Positions 1-7,754 of a DNA stretch of 64,000 nucleotides are shown piece by piece. How positions within the stretch are numbered: the first letter of the stretch is position 1; each line of letters opens with the position of its first letter. Under the pieces are notes generated by a model. It did no database searches. It had not been told where the DNA came from and worked only from the letters and a program-made list of their open reading frames with translations. This stretch comes from Paraburkholderia flava (GTDB taxonomy: Bacteria > Pseudomonadota > Gammaproteobacteria > Burkholderiales > Burkholderiaceae), in contig NZ_SMRO01000003.1 of assembly GCF_004359985.1 (NCBI RefSeq), forward strand, positions 604,206 to 668,205. The letters are read 5' to 3'. A program made the translations under genes and the position numbers.

Positions 1-71
1 GCGCGATGAGTGCGCTGTTGTCGTGAGCGTCTGGCGATGACGCGCGTGCCGTATCGTCCGCAGAGCGCGCG

Positions 72-1229
72 ATGAGCGACAAGCCCTGGCAGCGCCGTCC
101 GTCGGCGCTCGCTCGACAGGCGCTGTGGCTGTACGCGGCGCTGATCGTCTATGGATCGTGGTATCCGTTCTCCGGCTGGCGCTCGCTCGGCCTCGGTCCG
201 TTCGACTACCTGAACGACCCGCTCCCGCAATACCTGACCGCCTTCGACGTCGTCACGAACGTGCTCGGCTACATGCCGTTCGGCGCGCTGTGCGTGCTGG
301 CGGTGTATCCGCGTCGACGCGGCGCGTCGGCGATTGCGATCGCGTTCGTGCTGGGTGCGTTGCTGTCGTCGGTGATGGAGGCGGTGCAGACCTATCTGCC
401 GACGCGTGTCGCGTCGAATCTCGATCTCTCCGCGAATGCGCTCGGCGCGTTGCTCGGCGCCGCGCTGATGTCGCCCGCGACCGGCGCGCTGCTCGATCGC
501 GGCGCGTTGCGTCGGCTGCGCTTTCTGTGGCTCGAACGCGATGCGGCGGCGCTCGTCGGGCTCACCGCGCTGTGGCCGTTCGCGACGATGTTTCCCGCGC
601 CGTTGCTGTTCGGTCTCGGCGACTGGCCGCGCACGCTGTGGCTGCGTTTCGATTCGACGATGCAGGACGCGCTGCTCGCCTGGGCGCCCGTGACATGGCA
701 CGTCGCGTCGTGGCCCGCCGCGCTCGGCGCCGCGTTGCCCGACGACGCGTGGGAAGCCATCGTCACCGCGCTGAACCTGTTCGCCGCGTGCGCGCTCGCG
801 TCGCTGCCGATCCGTCCGCGCGCGCCGCGTATCCGGCTGCTGCTCGCGCTCGTCGTGCTGACGCTGTTCGTGAAGGCCGGCGCGACGTTCCTGCAGTCGC
901 AATCCGGTCTCGCATTCGACTGGGCGACGCCTGGCGCACTCGCGGGTCTCGCGATCGGTACGGTCGTGGGGCTGTGTTCGCTCGTGCTGCCGGCCGCATG
1001 GCGCGCGACGCTCGCGGCGGCTGCGCTCGCGGTGTCGCTGGTGTGCGTAAATCTGCTGCCGGTGAATCCGTACTTCGACGTCGTGCTCGCCGACTGGCGC
1101 CAGGGTCGCTATCTGCATTTCAACGGACTCGCGCGCTGGCTCGCGTGGACGTGGCCGTATGCGATGCTGGTGTGGCTCGCGTTCTCGGCCGAGCGTGCGT
1201 GGCTCACGCGGCAGCGCGCCGCGCGTTGA
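72..1229 (+). CDS. VanZ family membrane protein
   Basis: A 385-residue protein with many hydrophobic segments. Residues about 20-135 match the VanZ fold: the polar pattern E103, Q106, R112, S115, D118, N122, G125 lies in the segment before a small-residue helix (ANALGALLG). The second half adds further membrane helices, so this is the long two-part form common in Burkholderiaceae. VanZ was named from a teicoplanin-resistance operon, but most chromosomal relatives have no proven role; a cell-envelope function is only inferred. The start ATG overlaps a TGA, and the first 71 bases hold no identifiable gene end. The next gene lies about 190 bp downstream behind its own TATAAT box, so the two need not be cotranscribed. 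Confidence 0.85.
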   Translation: MSDKPWQRRPSALARQALWLYAALIVYGSWYPFSGWRSLGLGPFDYLNDPLPQYLTAFDVVTNVLGYMPFGALCVLAVYPRRRGASAIAIAFVLGALLSSVMEAVQTYLPTRVASNLDLSANALGALLGAALMSPATGALLDRGALRRLRFLWLERDAAALVGLTALWPFATMFPAPLLFGLGDWPRTLWLRFDSTMQDALLAWAPVTWHVASWPAALGAALPDDAWEAIVTALNLFAACALASLPIRPRAPRIRLLLALVVLTLFVKAGATFLQSQSGLAFDWATPGALAGLAIGTVVGLCSLVLPAAWRATLAAAALAVSLVCVNLLPVNPYFDVVLADWRQGRYLHFNGLARWLAWTWPYAMLVWLAFSAERAWLTRQRAAR

Positions 1230-1418
1230 ACATGTTGGACATGCAGCCGCAACGCTGCGGCTGTCCGGCGCGCTCGTTATAATCGACTGGACAATCGAAC
1301 GGCGCAGAGCGCAGACGATCGCAAGCCTTCCGCAAGCACGCTTCGGGAGCGACGACCGTACCGCGACACGTTGCCGCGCCATCCCCCACACTGACTCCGG
1401 CGTTCGCGCCCGCCCATC

Positions 1419-1742
1419 ATGGATTCGTTCTTCAAGTATCACGTGTTCTTCTGCCTGAACCAGCGCGATCCCGGTGCCGAGCGGCCGAGTTGCGCGAACT
1501 GCAATTCGCAGGCGATGCAGGAGTACGCGAAAAAACGCGTGAAGCAACTCGGTCTCGCGGGGCTGGGCCAGGTGCGCATCAACAAGTCGGGGTGCCTCGA
1601 CCGTTGCGAGGAAGGGCCGACGATCGTCGTGTATCCGGAGGGCACGTGGTACACGTACGTCGACGAAAGCGACATCGACGAGATCGTCGACTCGCATCTT
1701 GCGAACGGCAAGATCGTCGAACGGCTGTTGATTGATCGCTGA
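1419..1742 (+). CDS. thioredoxin-like [2Fe-2S] ferredoxin
   Basis: A 107-residue soluble protein of the thioredoxin-like [2Fe-2S] ferredoxin family. The likely cluster ligands are C12 and C25 in the N-terminal half and the C59-x3-C63 pair (CLDRC) after the central strand; C28 is an additional cysteine. The tail carries the family's typical acidic stretch followed by a hydrophobic C-terminus. It probably moves electrons in the cytosol, but no partner is encoded nearby. A TATAAT hexamer at 1278-1283 is a plausible -10 element. The alpha/beta hydrolase gene starts 18 bp after its stop, so the two probably form one transcript; this pairing is frequent in related genomes. Confidence 0.9.
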   Translation: MDSFFKYHVFFCLNQRDPGAERPSCANCNSQAMQEYAKKRVKQLGLAGLGQVRINKSGCLDRCEEGPTIVVYPEGTWYTYVDESDIDEIVDSHLANGKIVERLLIDR

Positions 1743-1760
1743 CCGATTATTAGAGACCGC

Positions 1761-2411
1761 ATGAACGTTCACACGCAGAAATTCCTGATCGACGGGCCGG
1801 TCGGCAAGATCGAGGTCGCACTCGATCTGCCCGACGCGGTTCGCGACAACGACAACGCCGCCGCGCCGCGCGGCATCGCGCTCGTTGCGCATCCGCATCC
1901 GCTGTTCGGCGGTTCGATGGACAACAAGGTCGCGCAGACGCTTGCACGCACGCTGGTGCAGCTCGGCTACGTCACGTACCGGTCGAATTTTCGCGGCGTC
2001 GGCGAGACGCAGGGCGAACACGACGCCGGCCACGGCGAACGTGACGATCTGCTCGCGCTGCTCGACTACATGCGCGCGCAGCCGGGCCAGGCCGAGTTGC
2101 CGCTCGTACTCGCGGGCTTTTCGTTCGGCACGTTCGTCGTGTCGCACGTCGCGAAGCAGTTGCTCGACGCGGGCAAGTCAATCGAAAGAATCGTGATGGT
2201 CGGCACGGCGGCGAGCCGTTGGGACGTCGTGCCCGTGCCGGAAAACACACTCGTGATTCACGGCGAGAACGACGATACGGTGCCCGTACAATCGGTGTTC
2301 GACTGGGCACGGCCGCAGGAACTGCCGGTCATCGTGATCCCCGGCGCCGAACACTTTCTGCATCGCAAGCTGCACATCCTCAAGCGCATCATCGTCGACG
2401 CCTGGCGCTGA
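1761..2411 (+). CDS. alpha/beta hydrolase
   Basis: A 216-residue single-domain alpha/beta hydrolase of the small cytosolic dienelactone-hydrolase-like kind. The nucleophile is S121 in GFSFGT. The oxyanion segment HPHPLFGGSMDNKV (from H45) is diagnostic of this subfamily. The acid is D171 or D172 in HGENDDTVP, and the catalytic histidine is H198 in GAEHFLHRKL. No signal peptide is present. The substrate is unknown. It starts 18 bp after the ferredoxin stop and ends about 350 bp before the carboxypeptidase gene. Confidence 0.88.
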   Translation: MNVHTQKFLIDGPVGKIEVALDLPDAVRDNDNAAAPRGIALVAHPHPLFGGSMDNKVAQTLARTLVQLGYVTYRSNFRGVGETQGEHDAGHGERDDLLALLDYMRAQPGQAELPLVLAGFSFGTFVVSHVAKQLLDAGKSIERIVMVGTAASRWDVVPVPENTLVIHGENDDTVPVQSVFDWARPQELPVIVIPGAEHFLHRKLHILKRIIVDAWR

Positions 2412-2757
2412 TTCCTGCCTGTCCGCACGACGTGTCGCGCGACTTTTACGCGACACGTACGCGCTTTTCTCGCGATCGGCGAAAAGCGGCCTGCACGCGA
2501 CGCGTATAATGAGCGCTCTTTTTTGGGGCGCAGCGCCGCCCGTCCGATCGATTGCGTCGCGCCAGGTCATCGTGCGTCGTGCGTAACATCGGGCACCCGG
2601 CGCGTGCGCGAACCGATCGCGTGGCCGCAAGTCCAATGAGCGCTGTACCGCGCGCTGTACTATTTTCGCGGCGAGGCGCTCGCCGGCCGGCTCTTCCCAT
2701 TCATGCACCGCGTGTACGTCCGTGTGCACGACGCACTTTTCTGCCCGAATCGATCCT
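2412..2757. other. intergenic region before the carboxypeptidase gene
   Basis: This 346-bp stretch holds no convincing gene. A TATAAT hexamer at 2505-2510, followed by a short T-run at about 2518-2524, may be the -10 element for the downstream carboxypeptidase, giving a leader of about 240 bases. No good -35 is visible at the right distance. Short open frames crossing it have no family features. Confidence 0.4.
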
Positions 2758-4050
2758 ATGCGTTTTTCCACTGCTGGTTTCCCGTCACTCTCCTCCTCAT
2801 CCGTTAGCCGCGTAGTGACGCTCGGCGTGCTGGTTCCGGCGCTGCTCGTTACGAGCACGGCGTTCGCGGCGAAGACCACCTCGGCTGCAAAAGCTGCCGA
2901 AGCCAAGGTCGCTGCGGTTCCTGCGGCACCCGTCACGACCACAGGTGGCCAGTTGCCGCCGCCGGCGGTGAACGCGCGTTCGTGGGTGCTCGTCGATGCG
3001 ACCAGCAACCAGATCCTCGCGTCGGGCAATCCCGACGAACGCGTCGAGCCCGCATCGCTGACCAAGCTGATGACGGCGTACCTCGTGTTCGAAGCACTGC
3101 AGACGAAAAAGATCACGATGGACCAGACCGTGATGCCGAGCGACGCGGTGCGCCGTGTACGCAACGACGAGTCGCGGATGTTCATCGAAGCGAACAAGCC
3201 GGTGACCGTGCACGACCTCGTGTACGGGATGATCGTGCAGTCGGGTAACGATGCAGCGATCGCGCTGGCGGAGCTCGTTGGCGGCAGCGAATCGCAGTTC
3301 GTCACGATGATGAACACGGAAGCGCAGCGTCTCGGCATGAAGGGTACGCATTTCGCGGACGTGAACGGCATGCCCGATCCGCAGCACTACACGACGGCCG
3401 GCGATCTCGCGCGGCTGTCCACGCGGCTGATCCGCGACTTCCCCGACTACTACAGCATCTTCTCGGTGAAGGAGTTCACGTATAACAAGATCAAGCAGCC
3501 GAACCGCAATCGTCTGCTGTGGCTCGATCCGACCGTCGACGGTCTGAAGACCGGCCACACGCAGGCCGCCGGCTACTGCCTGATCGCGACCGCGAAGCGT
3601 TCGCTGCCGGGTACGCCCGATGCGTCGCGCCGTCTCGTCACCGTGATGATGGGCGAGGAGAAGGAACACGACCGCGTGCAGGACAGCCTGAAGATGCTGA
3701 ACTACGGCTACAGCGCGTACGACACGGTGCGTCTGTACAAGGCCGGTCAGACGATCGACACGCCGCGCGTCTACAAGGGTGCGCAAGACACGGTGAAGGT
3801 CGGCGTGAAGAGCGACCAGTTCATCACGCTGCCGAAGGGCGCGAGCGACAAGGCGAAGCCGCAGGTCACGCTGAACACGCCGCTGATCGCGCCGCTCGCG
3901 GATGGTCAGACGGTCGGTAGCGTGCAGCTCGTCGCCGATGGCAAGACGCTCGCGGAATTCCCGGTCGTCGCGTTGCAGGCGGTGCCGCAGGCGGGCGTCG
4001 TGGGCCGCGTGTGGGATTCGCTGATGCTGATGTTCAACAAGAAGAAGTAA
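2758..4050 (+). CDS. D-alanyl-D-alanine carboxypeptidase (PBP5/6 type)
   Basis: A 430-residue periplasmic penicillin-binding protein of the S11 family that removes the terminal D-Ala from peptidoglycan pentapeptides. The ATG at 2758 gives a clean signal peptide ending near AFA-AK (residue about 38); an upstream in-frame ATG would only add a non-hydrophobic extension. All three active-site motifs are present: S100-LTK103 (SxxK), S162-GN (SxN) and K264-TG. The C-terminal beta domain is followed by a hydrophobic/basic tail (SLMLMFNKKK) that anchors such enzymes to the inner membrane. An Ala/Pro-rich linker (about 40-70) precedes the catalytic domain. The neighbouring DUF493 and lip genes are its usual companions in beta-proteobacteria. 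Confidence 0.95.
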   Translation: MRFSTAGFPSLSSSSVSRVVTLGVLVPALLVTSTAFAAKTTSAAKAAEAKVAAVPAAPVTTTGGQLPPPAVNARSWVLVDATSNQILASGNPDERVEPASLTKLMTAYLVFEALQTKKITMDQTVMPSDAVRRVRNDESRMFIEANKPVTVHDLVYGMIVQSGNDAAIALAELVGGSESQFVTMMNTEAQRLGMKGTHFADVNGMPDPQHYTTAGDLARLSTRLIRDFPDYYSIFSVKEFTYNKIKQPNRNRLLWLDPTVDGLKTGHTQAAGYCLIATAKRSLPGTPDASRRLVTVMMGEEKEHDRVQDSLKMLNYGYSAYDTVRLYKAGQTIDTPRVYKGAQDTVKVGVKSDQFITLPKGASDKAKPQVTLNTPLIAPLADGQTVGSVQLVADGKTLAEFPVVALQAVPQAGVVGRVWDSLMLMFNKKK

Positions 4051-4064
4051 GTCATGCTGTCCGG

Positions 4065-4093
4065 CGCCGCGCGTGGTGGTTTCACGCGCGGCG
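4065..4093 (+). terminator. hairpin between carboxypeptidase and DUF493 genes
   Basis: A perfect 11-bp inverted repeat (CGCCGCGCGTG / CACGCGCGGCG) with a 7-base loop sits 15 bases after the carboxypeptidase stop. No T-run follows. It is probably an mRNA-stability element or a partial terminator, not a full stop signal. Confidence 0.45.
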
Positions 4094-4115
4094 TCGTGCA
4101 TTCAGGGAGCGAGGG

Positions 4116-4385
4116 ATGACCCCCGAGAACGAATCACTTATCGAATACCCGTGCGACTTTCCGATCAAGGTAATGGGCAAGTCGCATCCCGATTTCACCG
4201 ACACGATCGTGACGGTGATCCGTCAGTTCGACGGTGACTTCGATCCGACCGGAATCGAAACGCGGCCGTCGAGCGGCGGCAACTACACCGGCCTTACGGT
4301 GACCGTGCGCGTGCTGAACCGCGAGCATCTGGACAGCATCTATCTCGCGCTCACCGGGCACCCGATGGTGAAGATCGTTCTCTGA
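4116..4385 (+). CDS. DUF493 family protein (YbeD-like)
   Basis: An 89-residue cytosolic protein of the DUF493/YbeD family, which has a small ACT-like alpha/beta fold and often lies beside lipB. Family features include the N-terminal EYPCDFPIKVMG segment, a central SSGGNYTGLTVTV strand and the C-terminal GHPMVKIVL. The ATG at 4116 follows a good Shine-Dalgarno (GGGAGCGAGGG). The function is not established; a regulatory, ACT-like role is commonly supposed. Here the usual run into lipB is interrupted by a divergent LysR/DUF2917 pair. Confidence 0.88.
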   Translation: MTPENESLIEYPCDFPIKVMGKSHPDFTDTIVTVIRQFDGDFDPTGIETRPSSGGNYTGLTVTVRVLNREHLDSIYLALTGHPMVKIVL

Positions 4386-4421
4386 ACGTCGAAGGTTACC
4401 GATCCTACTCGCGGGGCGCGC

Positions 4422-5393
4422 TCAGCGTCCCGCCTGCAGCGCGCCTTTCGAGATGCGCGTCGCGGTGATCGTCGGGCCTTCCGCGCAGGCCCGTTCGAAC
4501 AGCAGCCGGAACCGCCCGACCTCGTCGAATACCCACTGACGAAACGCCTGCACCCGCTCGGTGTGCAACGTCTGCTGCGGACACAGAAAGTAGTACTGCC
4601 ACGGGCTCGGCCCATCGATATCGAACAGCCGCACCAGCCGGCCCGCCGCGATCTCGTGCATCGCGAGCGAGCGCCGCGTGAGCGCGACGCCCTGGCCGTC
4701 GATCGCTGCCTGCAGCAGGTTCGACGAATCCTGATACAGCACGCCGCGCTTCGGCTCCGGCCACGCGTTCAATCCCGCCGCATCGAACCACGGACGCCAT
4801 AGCTCGTCGTCCGAGCGCAGCAATGGCACGTTCGCGAGATCGGCGGGCGTTTTCGGCAGCTTGCCGCCGTTGAAGTTCGGTGAGCACGCGGGAAAGAAAA
4901 TCTCCTCCAGCAGCAGCTCCGCATGCAGGCCCGGGTATTTGCCATAGCCGAAGCGGATCGCGATATCGATGTCGTCGCGCGCGAAATCGGCGAGCGCGTT
5001 GGTGGACAGCAGTTCGAGATCCCACTGCGGATTCGCCTCGATGAAGCTGCCGATGCGCGGCGTCACCCAGCGCGCGGCGAACGACGACAGCATCGATACG
5101 ACGAGCCGCCGTTCGCGATCGCCGGCGCGAATGGCCTGAGTGGCTTCGGCGAGCGTTTCGAGCGCGGCGCGCACCTGGCCCGCGTAGCGACGACCGATGT
5201 CGGTGAGCCGCACGCGCTTGCCGTCGCGCGCGAACAGCGCGACGCCGAGTTCGGCTTCGAGCGCGCGGATCTGATGGCTGACCGCGCCGTGGGTGACGAA
5301 AAGTTCGTCGGCGGCACGCGAGAAGCTCTCGTGACGGGCGGCGGCCTCGAACGCCTTGATCGCGTTCAGTGCGGGGAGTTGTCGCAGATCCAT
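4422..5393 (-). CDS. LysR-family transcriptional regulator (GcvA-like)
   Basis: A 323-residue LysR-type regulator. The winged helix-turn-helix covers residues about 5-64 (LPALNAIKAFEAAARH start, then SRAADELFVTHGAVSHQI), and the periplasmic-binding-like effector domain runs from about 90 to the end. The opening LPxLNAIKAFEAAARHxS is typical of the GcvA/AmpR branch. The ATG at 5393 is preferred over an upstream frame extension to 5474, because that extra N-terminus is not part of the family. It is divergent from the DUF2917 gene, 99 bp away, a classical arrangement in which the regulator controls both. The effector is unknown. Confidence 0.9.
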   Translation of the reverse strand: MDLRQLPALNAIKAFEAAARHESFSRAADELFVTHGAVSHQIRALEAELGVALFARDGKRVRLTDIGRRYAGQVRAALETLAEATQAIRAGDRERRLVVSMLSSFAARWVTPRIGSFIEANPQWDLELLSTNALADFARDDIDIAIRFGYGKYPGLHAELLLEEIFFPACSPNFNGGKLPKTPADLANVPLLRSDDELWRPWFDAAGLNAWPEPKRGVLYQDSSNLLQAAIDGQGVALTRRSLAMHEIAAGRLVRLFDIDGPSPWQYYFLCPQQTLHTERVQAFRQWVFDEVGRFRLLFERACAEGPTITATRISKGALQAGR

Positions 5394-5492
5394 CGCAATT
5401 TGGCTCACATAGACGTGAAAATTGATCGTTTGGCGTAAACCCTTGATGCGCCTACGATTGTAAGCGTCAAACAAGCATTAGCGGAGGCGGTC

Positions 5493-5819
5493 ATGCGAGA
5501 AATTTCTTCTAGTATCACGTTCGAAATCCGGCCGGGTGAAACGGTGCCGATGAGGGTCGAGCGCAGCACGCGGCTCGCGGTGACATGCAACCCGATCTGG
5601 GTCACGCGCAGCGACGATACGCGGGACTACTGGCTCGAACCGGGTCATACGCTGCATCTGCGGCGCGGTGAGCGGCTGTGGCTGAGCGCCGAAGGCGGTC
5701 CGACGGCGCGGGTCGCGTTCGCGGTGCCCGCACGGGCGGATCAGAAGGTTCTCAACTGGCTCGGACGGATGGGCGAGCGCTTCGGTCTGCATTTCAAGGA
5801 CGGCTGGCGCGCGGTTTGA
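5493..5819 (+). CDS. DUF2917 domain protein
   Basis: A 108-residue protein recognisable as DUF2917 by its cupin-like, all-beta pattern: a WxxxxDDxxDYWLEPG segment near the middle and a following LRRGERLWLSAE strand. No signal peptide, membrane helix or catalytic residues are evident. Members of this family are usually found, as here, divergent from a GcvA-like LysR gene, so it is probably the regulator's target. The biochemical role is unknown. Confidence 0.8.
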   Translation: MREISSSITFEIRPGETVPMRVERSTRLAVTCNPIWVTRSDDTRDYWLEPGHTLHLRRGERLWLSAEGGPTARVAFAVPARADQKVLNWLGRMGERFGLHFKDGWRAV

Positions 5820-5832
5820 GTCCGATGAAATG

Positions 5833-5858
5833 CGCGGTGGTCCGCATCGACCACCGCG
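5833..5858 (+). terminator. hairpin after DUF2917 gene
   Basis: A 9-bp perfect inverted repeat (CGCGGTGGT / ACCACCGCG) with an 8-base loop lies 13 bases after the stop. It lacks a T-run. It probably ends or stabilises the DUF2917 message ahead of lipB. Confidence 0.4.
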
Positions 5859-5905
5859 ACGGTCGGCCGGCGAGGCGCGACGGTTTTCGGTAAACTGCCG
5901 GAACT

Positions 5906-6688
5906 ATGTGCGCTTCGCCGGTTTCTTCTTCTCCTTCGCCGTCCTCTCCGATTCCCGCCGAGGTCGTGCCCGTCACGGCCGTCGCGGCCCGTCCGCCGCA
6001 CGTCGAGTTGCGCTGGCGCGGCGTCGAGTCGTATGAAACCAGCTTCGACGCAATGCGCGCGTTCACCGACGCCCGCACCGCCGATACCTCCGACGAAATC
6101 TGGCTCGTCGAACATCCCCCCGTCTTCACGCTCGGCCAGGCCGGCGATCCTGCTCATCTGCTCGCGGCCGACAGCGGCATTCCTCTGGTGAAAGTGGACC
6201 GCGGCGGACAGATCACGTATCACGGGCCGGGGCAGGTTGTCGCCTATCTGCTGCTCGATCTGCGACGTCGCAAGTTGATGGTGCGCGAACTCGTCACGCG
6301 GATCGAACAGGGTGTGATCGATACCCTCGCGGCGTATAATCTCGCCGGAGAACGCAAGGCGGGCGCCCCCGGAATCTACGTGGCGCCAGGTCCGCAAGCG
6401 GGACCGCACGCAGGTGCGAAGATCGCGGCGCTCGGGTTGAAGATCCGCAACGGCTGCAGCTATCACGGCGTCAGCCTGAACGTGAACATGGACCTGCAGC
6501 CGTTTCTGGCCATCAATCCGTGCGGTTACGCCGGACTCGAAACAATCGATATGGCGACGCTCGGCGTCGCCGCCGGCTGGAACGACGTAGCCGGTACGCT
6601 GGCTGCCCAACTCACCGCAAACATCGACGGCAAATCCGCGGCCTCCGCAGCCGTTACCCAACCGCAGGCCGGCGTCGTTGCCGCCTGA
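5906..6688 (+). CDS. lipB: octanoyltransferase LipB
   Basis: LipB moves octanoate from acyl carrier protein to the lipoyl domains of the 2-oxoacid dehydrogenases and the glycine cleavage H protein. The 260-residue protein has the family signature [12 protein letters not shown] at 99-110, the catalytic K172 in AKIAALG and the catalytic C206 in NPCGYAGLE. The first about 30 residues are a Ser/Pro/Ala-rich extension that is not needed for the fold, so a later start is possible, but no better in-frame ATG is evident. The downstream lipA ATG lies 14 bp after the stop; the two genes form the usual lipoate operon. Confidence 0.95.
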   Translation: MCASPVSSSPSPSSPIPAEVVPVTAVAARPPHVELRWRGVESYETSFDAMRAFTDARTADTSDEIWLVEHPPVFTLGQAGDPAHLLAADSGIPLVKVDRGGQITYHGPGQVVAYLLLDLRRRKLMVRELVTRIEQGVIDTLAAYNLAGERKAGAPGIYVAPGPQAGPHAGAKIAALGLKIRNGCSYHGVSLNVNMDLQPFLAINPCGYAGLETIDMATLGVAAGWNDVAGTLAAQLTANIDGKSAASAAVTQPQAGVVAA

Positions 6689-6701
6689 CTGGATCGAACG
6701 A

Positions 6702-7703
6702 ATGACTGACGTTACCGCGAACCCCGCCACCCCCGCTACCGACATCGCACCGGCACCCGCCGCGTACGACGCCACCGCGAAACAGAAGGCGCAGGCCAAG
6801 ACCGCGCGCATTCCGATCAAGATCATCCCGATCGAGAAACTGAAGAAGCCCGAGTGGATCCGCGTGAAAGCGGCGACCGGCAGTTCGCGTTTCTCGGAGA
6901 TCAAGCAGATCCTGCGCGAGCACAACCTGCACACGGTGTGCGAGGAAGCGAGCTGCCCGAACATCGGCGAATGCTTCGGCAAGGGCACCGCGACGTTCAT
7001 GATCATGGGCGACAAGTGCACGCGCCGCTGCCCGTTCTGCGACGTCGGCCACGGCCGCCCCGATCCGCTCGATACCGACGAACCGGCCAATCTCGCCCGC
7101 ACGATCGCGGCGCTGAAACTGAAGTACGTGGTGATCACGAGCGTCGATCGCGACGATCTGCGCGATGGTGGAGCGGGTCACTTCGTCGAATGCATTCGCC
7201 AGGTGCGCGAGCAGTCGCCCGAGACCCGCATCGAGATTCTCACGCCGGACTTCCGTGGTCGTCTGGATCGTGCGCTGGGGATTCTCAACGCCGCACCGCC
7301 CGACGTGATGAACCACAACCTCGAAACGGTGCCGCGCCTCTACAAGGAAGCGCGTCCGGGTTCGGACTACGCGCATTCGCTGAAGCTGTTGAAGGACTTC
7401 AAGGCGCTGCATCCGGATGTCGCGACGAAATCCGGCTTGATGGTCGGCCTCGGTGAAACCGAAGAGGAAATTCTTCAGGTGATGCGCGACCTGCGCGCGC
7501 ACGACGTCGACATGCTGACGATCGGCCAGTACCTGCAGCCGTCGGAACACCATCTGCCGGTGCGTGCCTACGTGCACCCGGACACCTTCAAGATGTACGA
7601 GGAAGAAGCGTACAAGATGGGCTTCACGCACGCGGCCGTCGGCGCGATGGTGCGTTCGAGCTATCACGCCGATCTGCAGGCGCATGGGGCCGGCGTGGTC
7701 TAA
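6702..7703 (+). CDS. lipA: lipoyl synthase LipA
   Basis: A radical-SAM enzyme that inserts two sulfurs into protein-bound octanoate. The 333-residue protein has the auxiliary cluster ligands C80-x4-C85-x5-C91, the radical-SAM cluster C106-x3-C110-x2-C113 and the C-terminal RSSY at 318-321, whose serine coordinates the auxiliary cluster. The ATG at 6702 is chosen; a GTG-like extension from 6678 overlapping lipB adds only eight non-conserved residues. An approximately 40-residue Ala/Thr/Pro-rich leader precedes the conserved IPIKIIP segment, as is normal in Burkholderia. It is cotranscribed with lipB and ends before a bidirectional hairpin. Confidence 0.97.
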   Translation: MTDVTANPATPATDIAPAPAAYDATAKQKAQAKTARIPIKIIPIEKLKKPEWIRVKAATGSSRFSEIKQILREHNLHTVCEEASCPNIGECFGKGTATFMIMGDKCTRRCPFCDVGHGRPDPLDTDEPANLARTIAALKLKYVVITSVDRDDLRDGGAGHFVECIRQVREQSPETRIEILTPDFRGRLDRALGILNAAPPDVMNHNLETVPRLYKEARPGSDYAHSLKLLKDFKALHPDVATKSGLMVGLGETEEEILQVMRDLRAHDVDMLTIGQYLQPSEHHLPVRAYVHPDTFKMYEEEAYKMGFTHAAVGAMVRSSYHADLQAHGAGVV

Positions 7704-7722
7704 ACGAAGTAAGCAAGCCTGA

Positions 7723-7749
7723 CGGCAGCGGATTCCTCATCCGCTGCCG
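7723..7749. terminator. bidirectional hairpin between lipA and the candidate effector
   Basis: A perfect 11-bp inverted repeat (CGGCAGCGGAT / ATCCGCTGCCG) with a 5-base loop fills the 51-bp gap between the convergent genes. It is suited to stop transcription from both sides, although neither flank has a strong T-run. Confidence 0.6.
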
Positions 7750-7754
7750 GTGTT

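Noticed and set aside
1-71. Possible end of an upstream gene
   Set aside because: All three frames stop early (about 9, 26 and 40) and none can be tied to a family.
5741-7138. Long frame antisense to lipB and lipA
   Set aside because: Covers two certain lipoate genes; its residues are random, Arg-rich.
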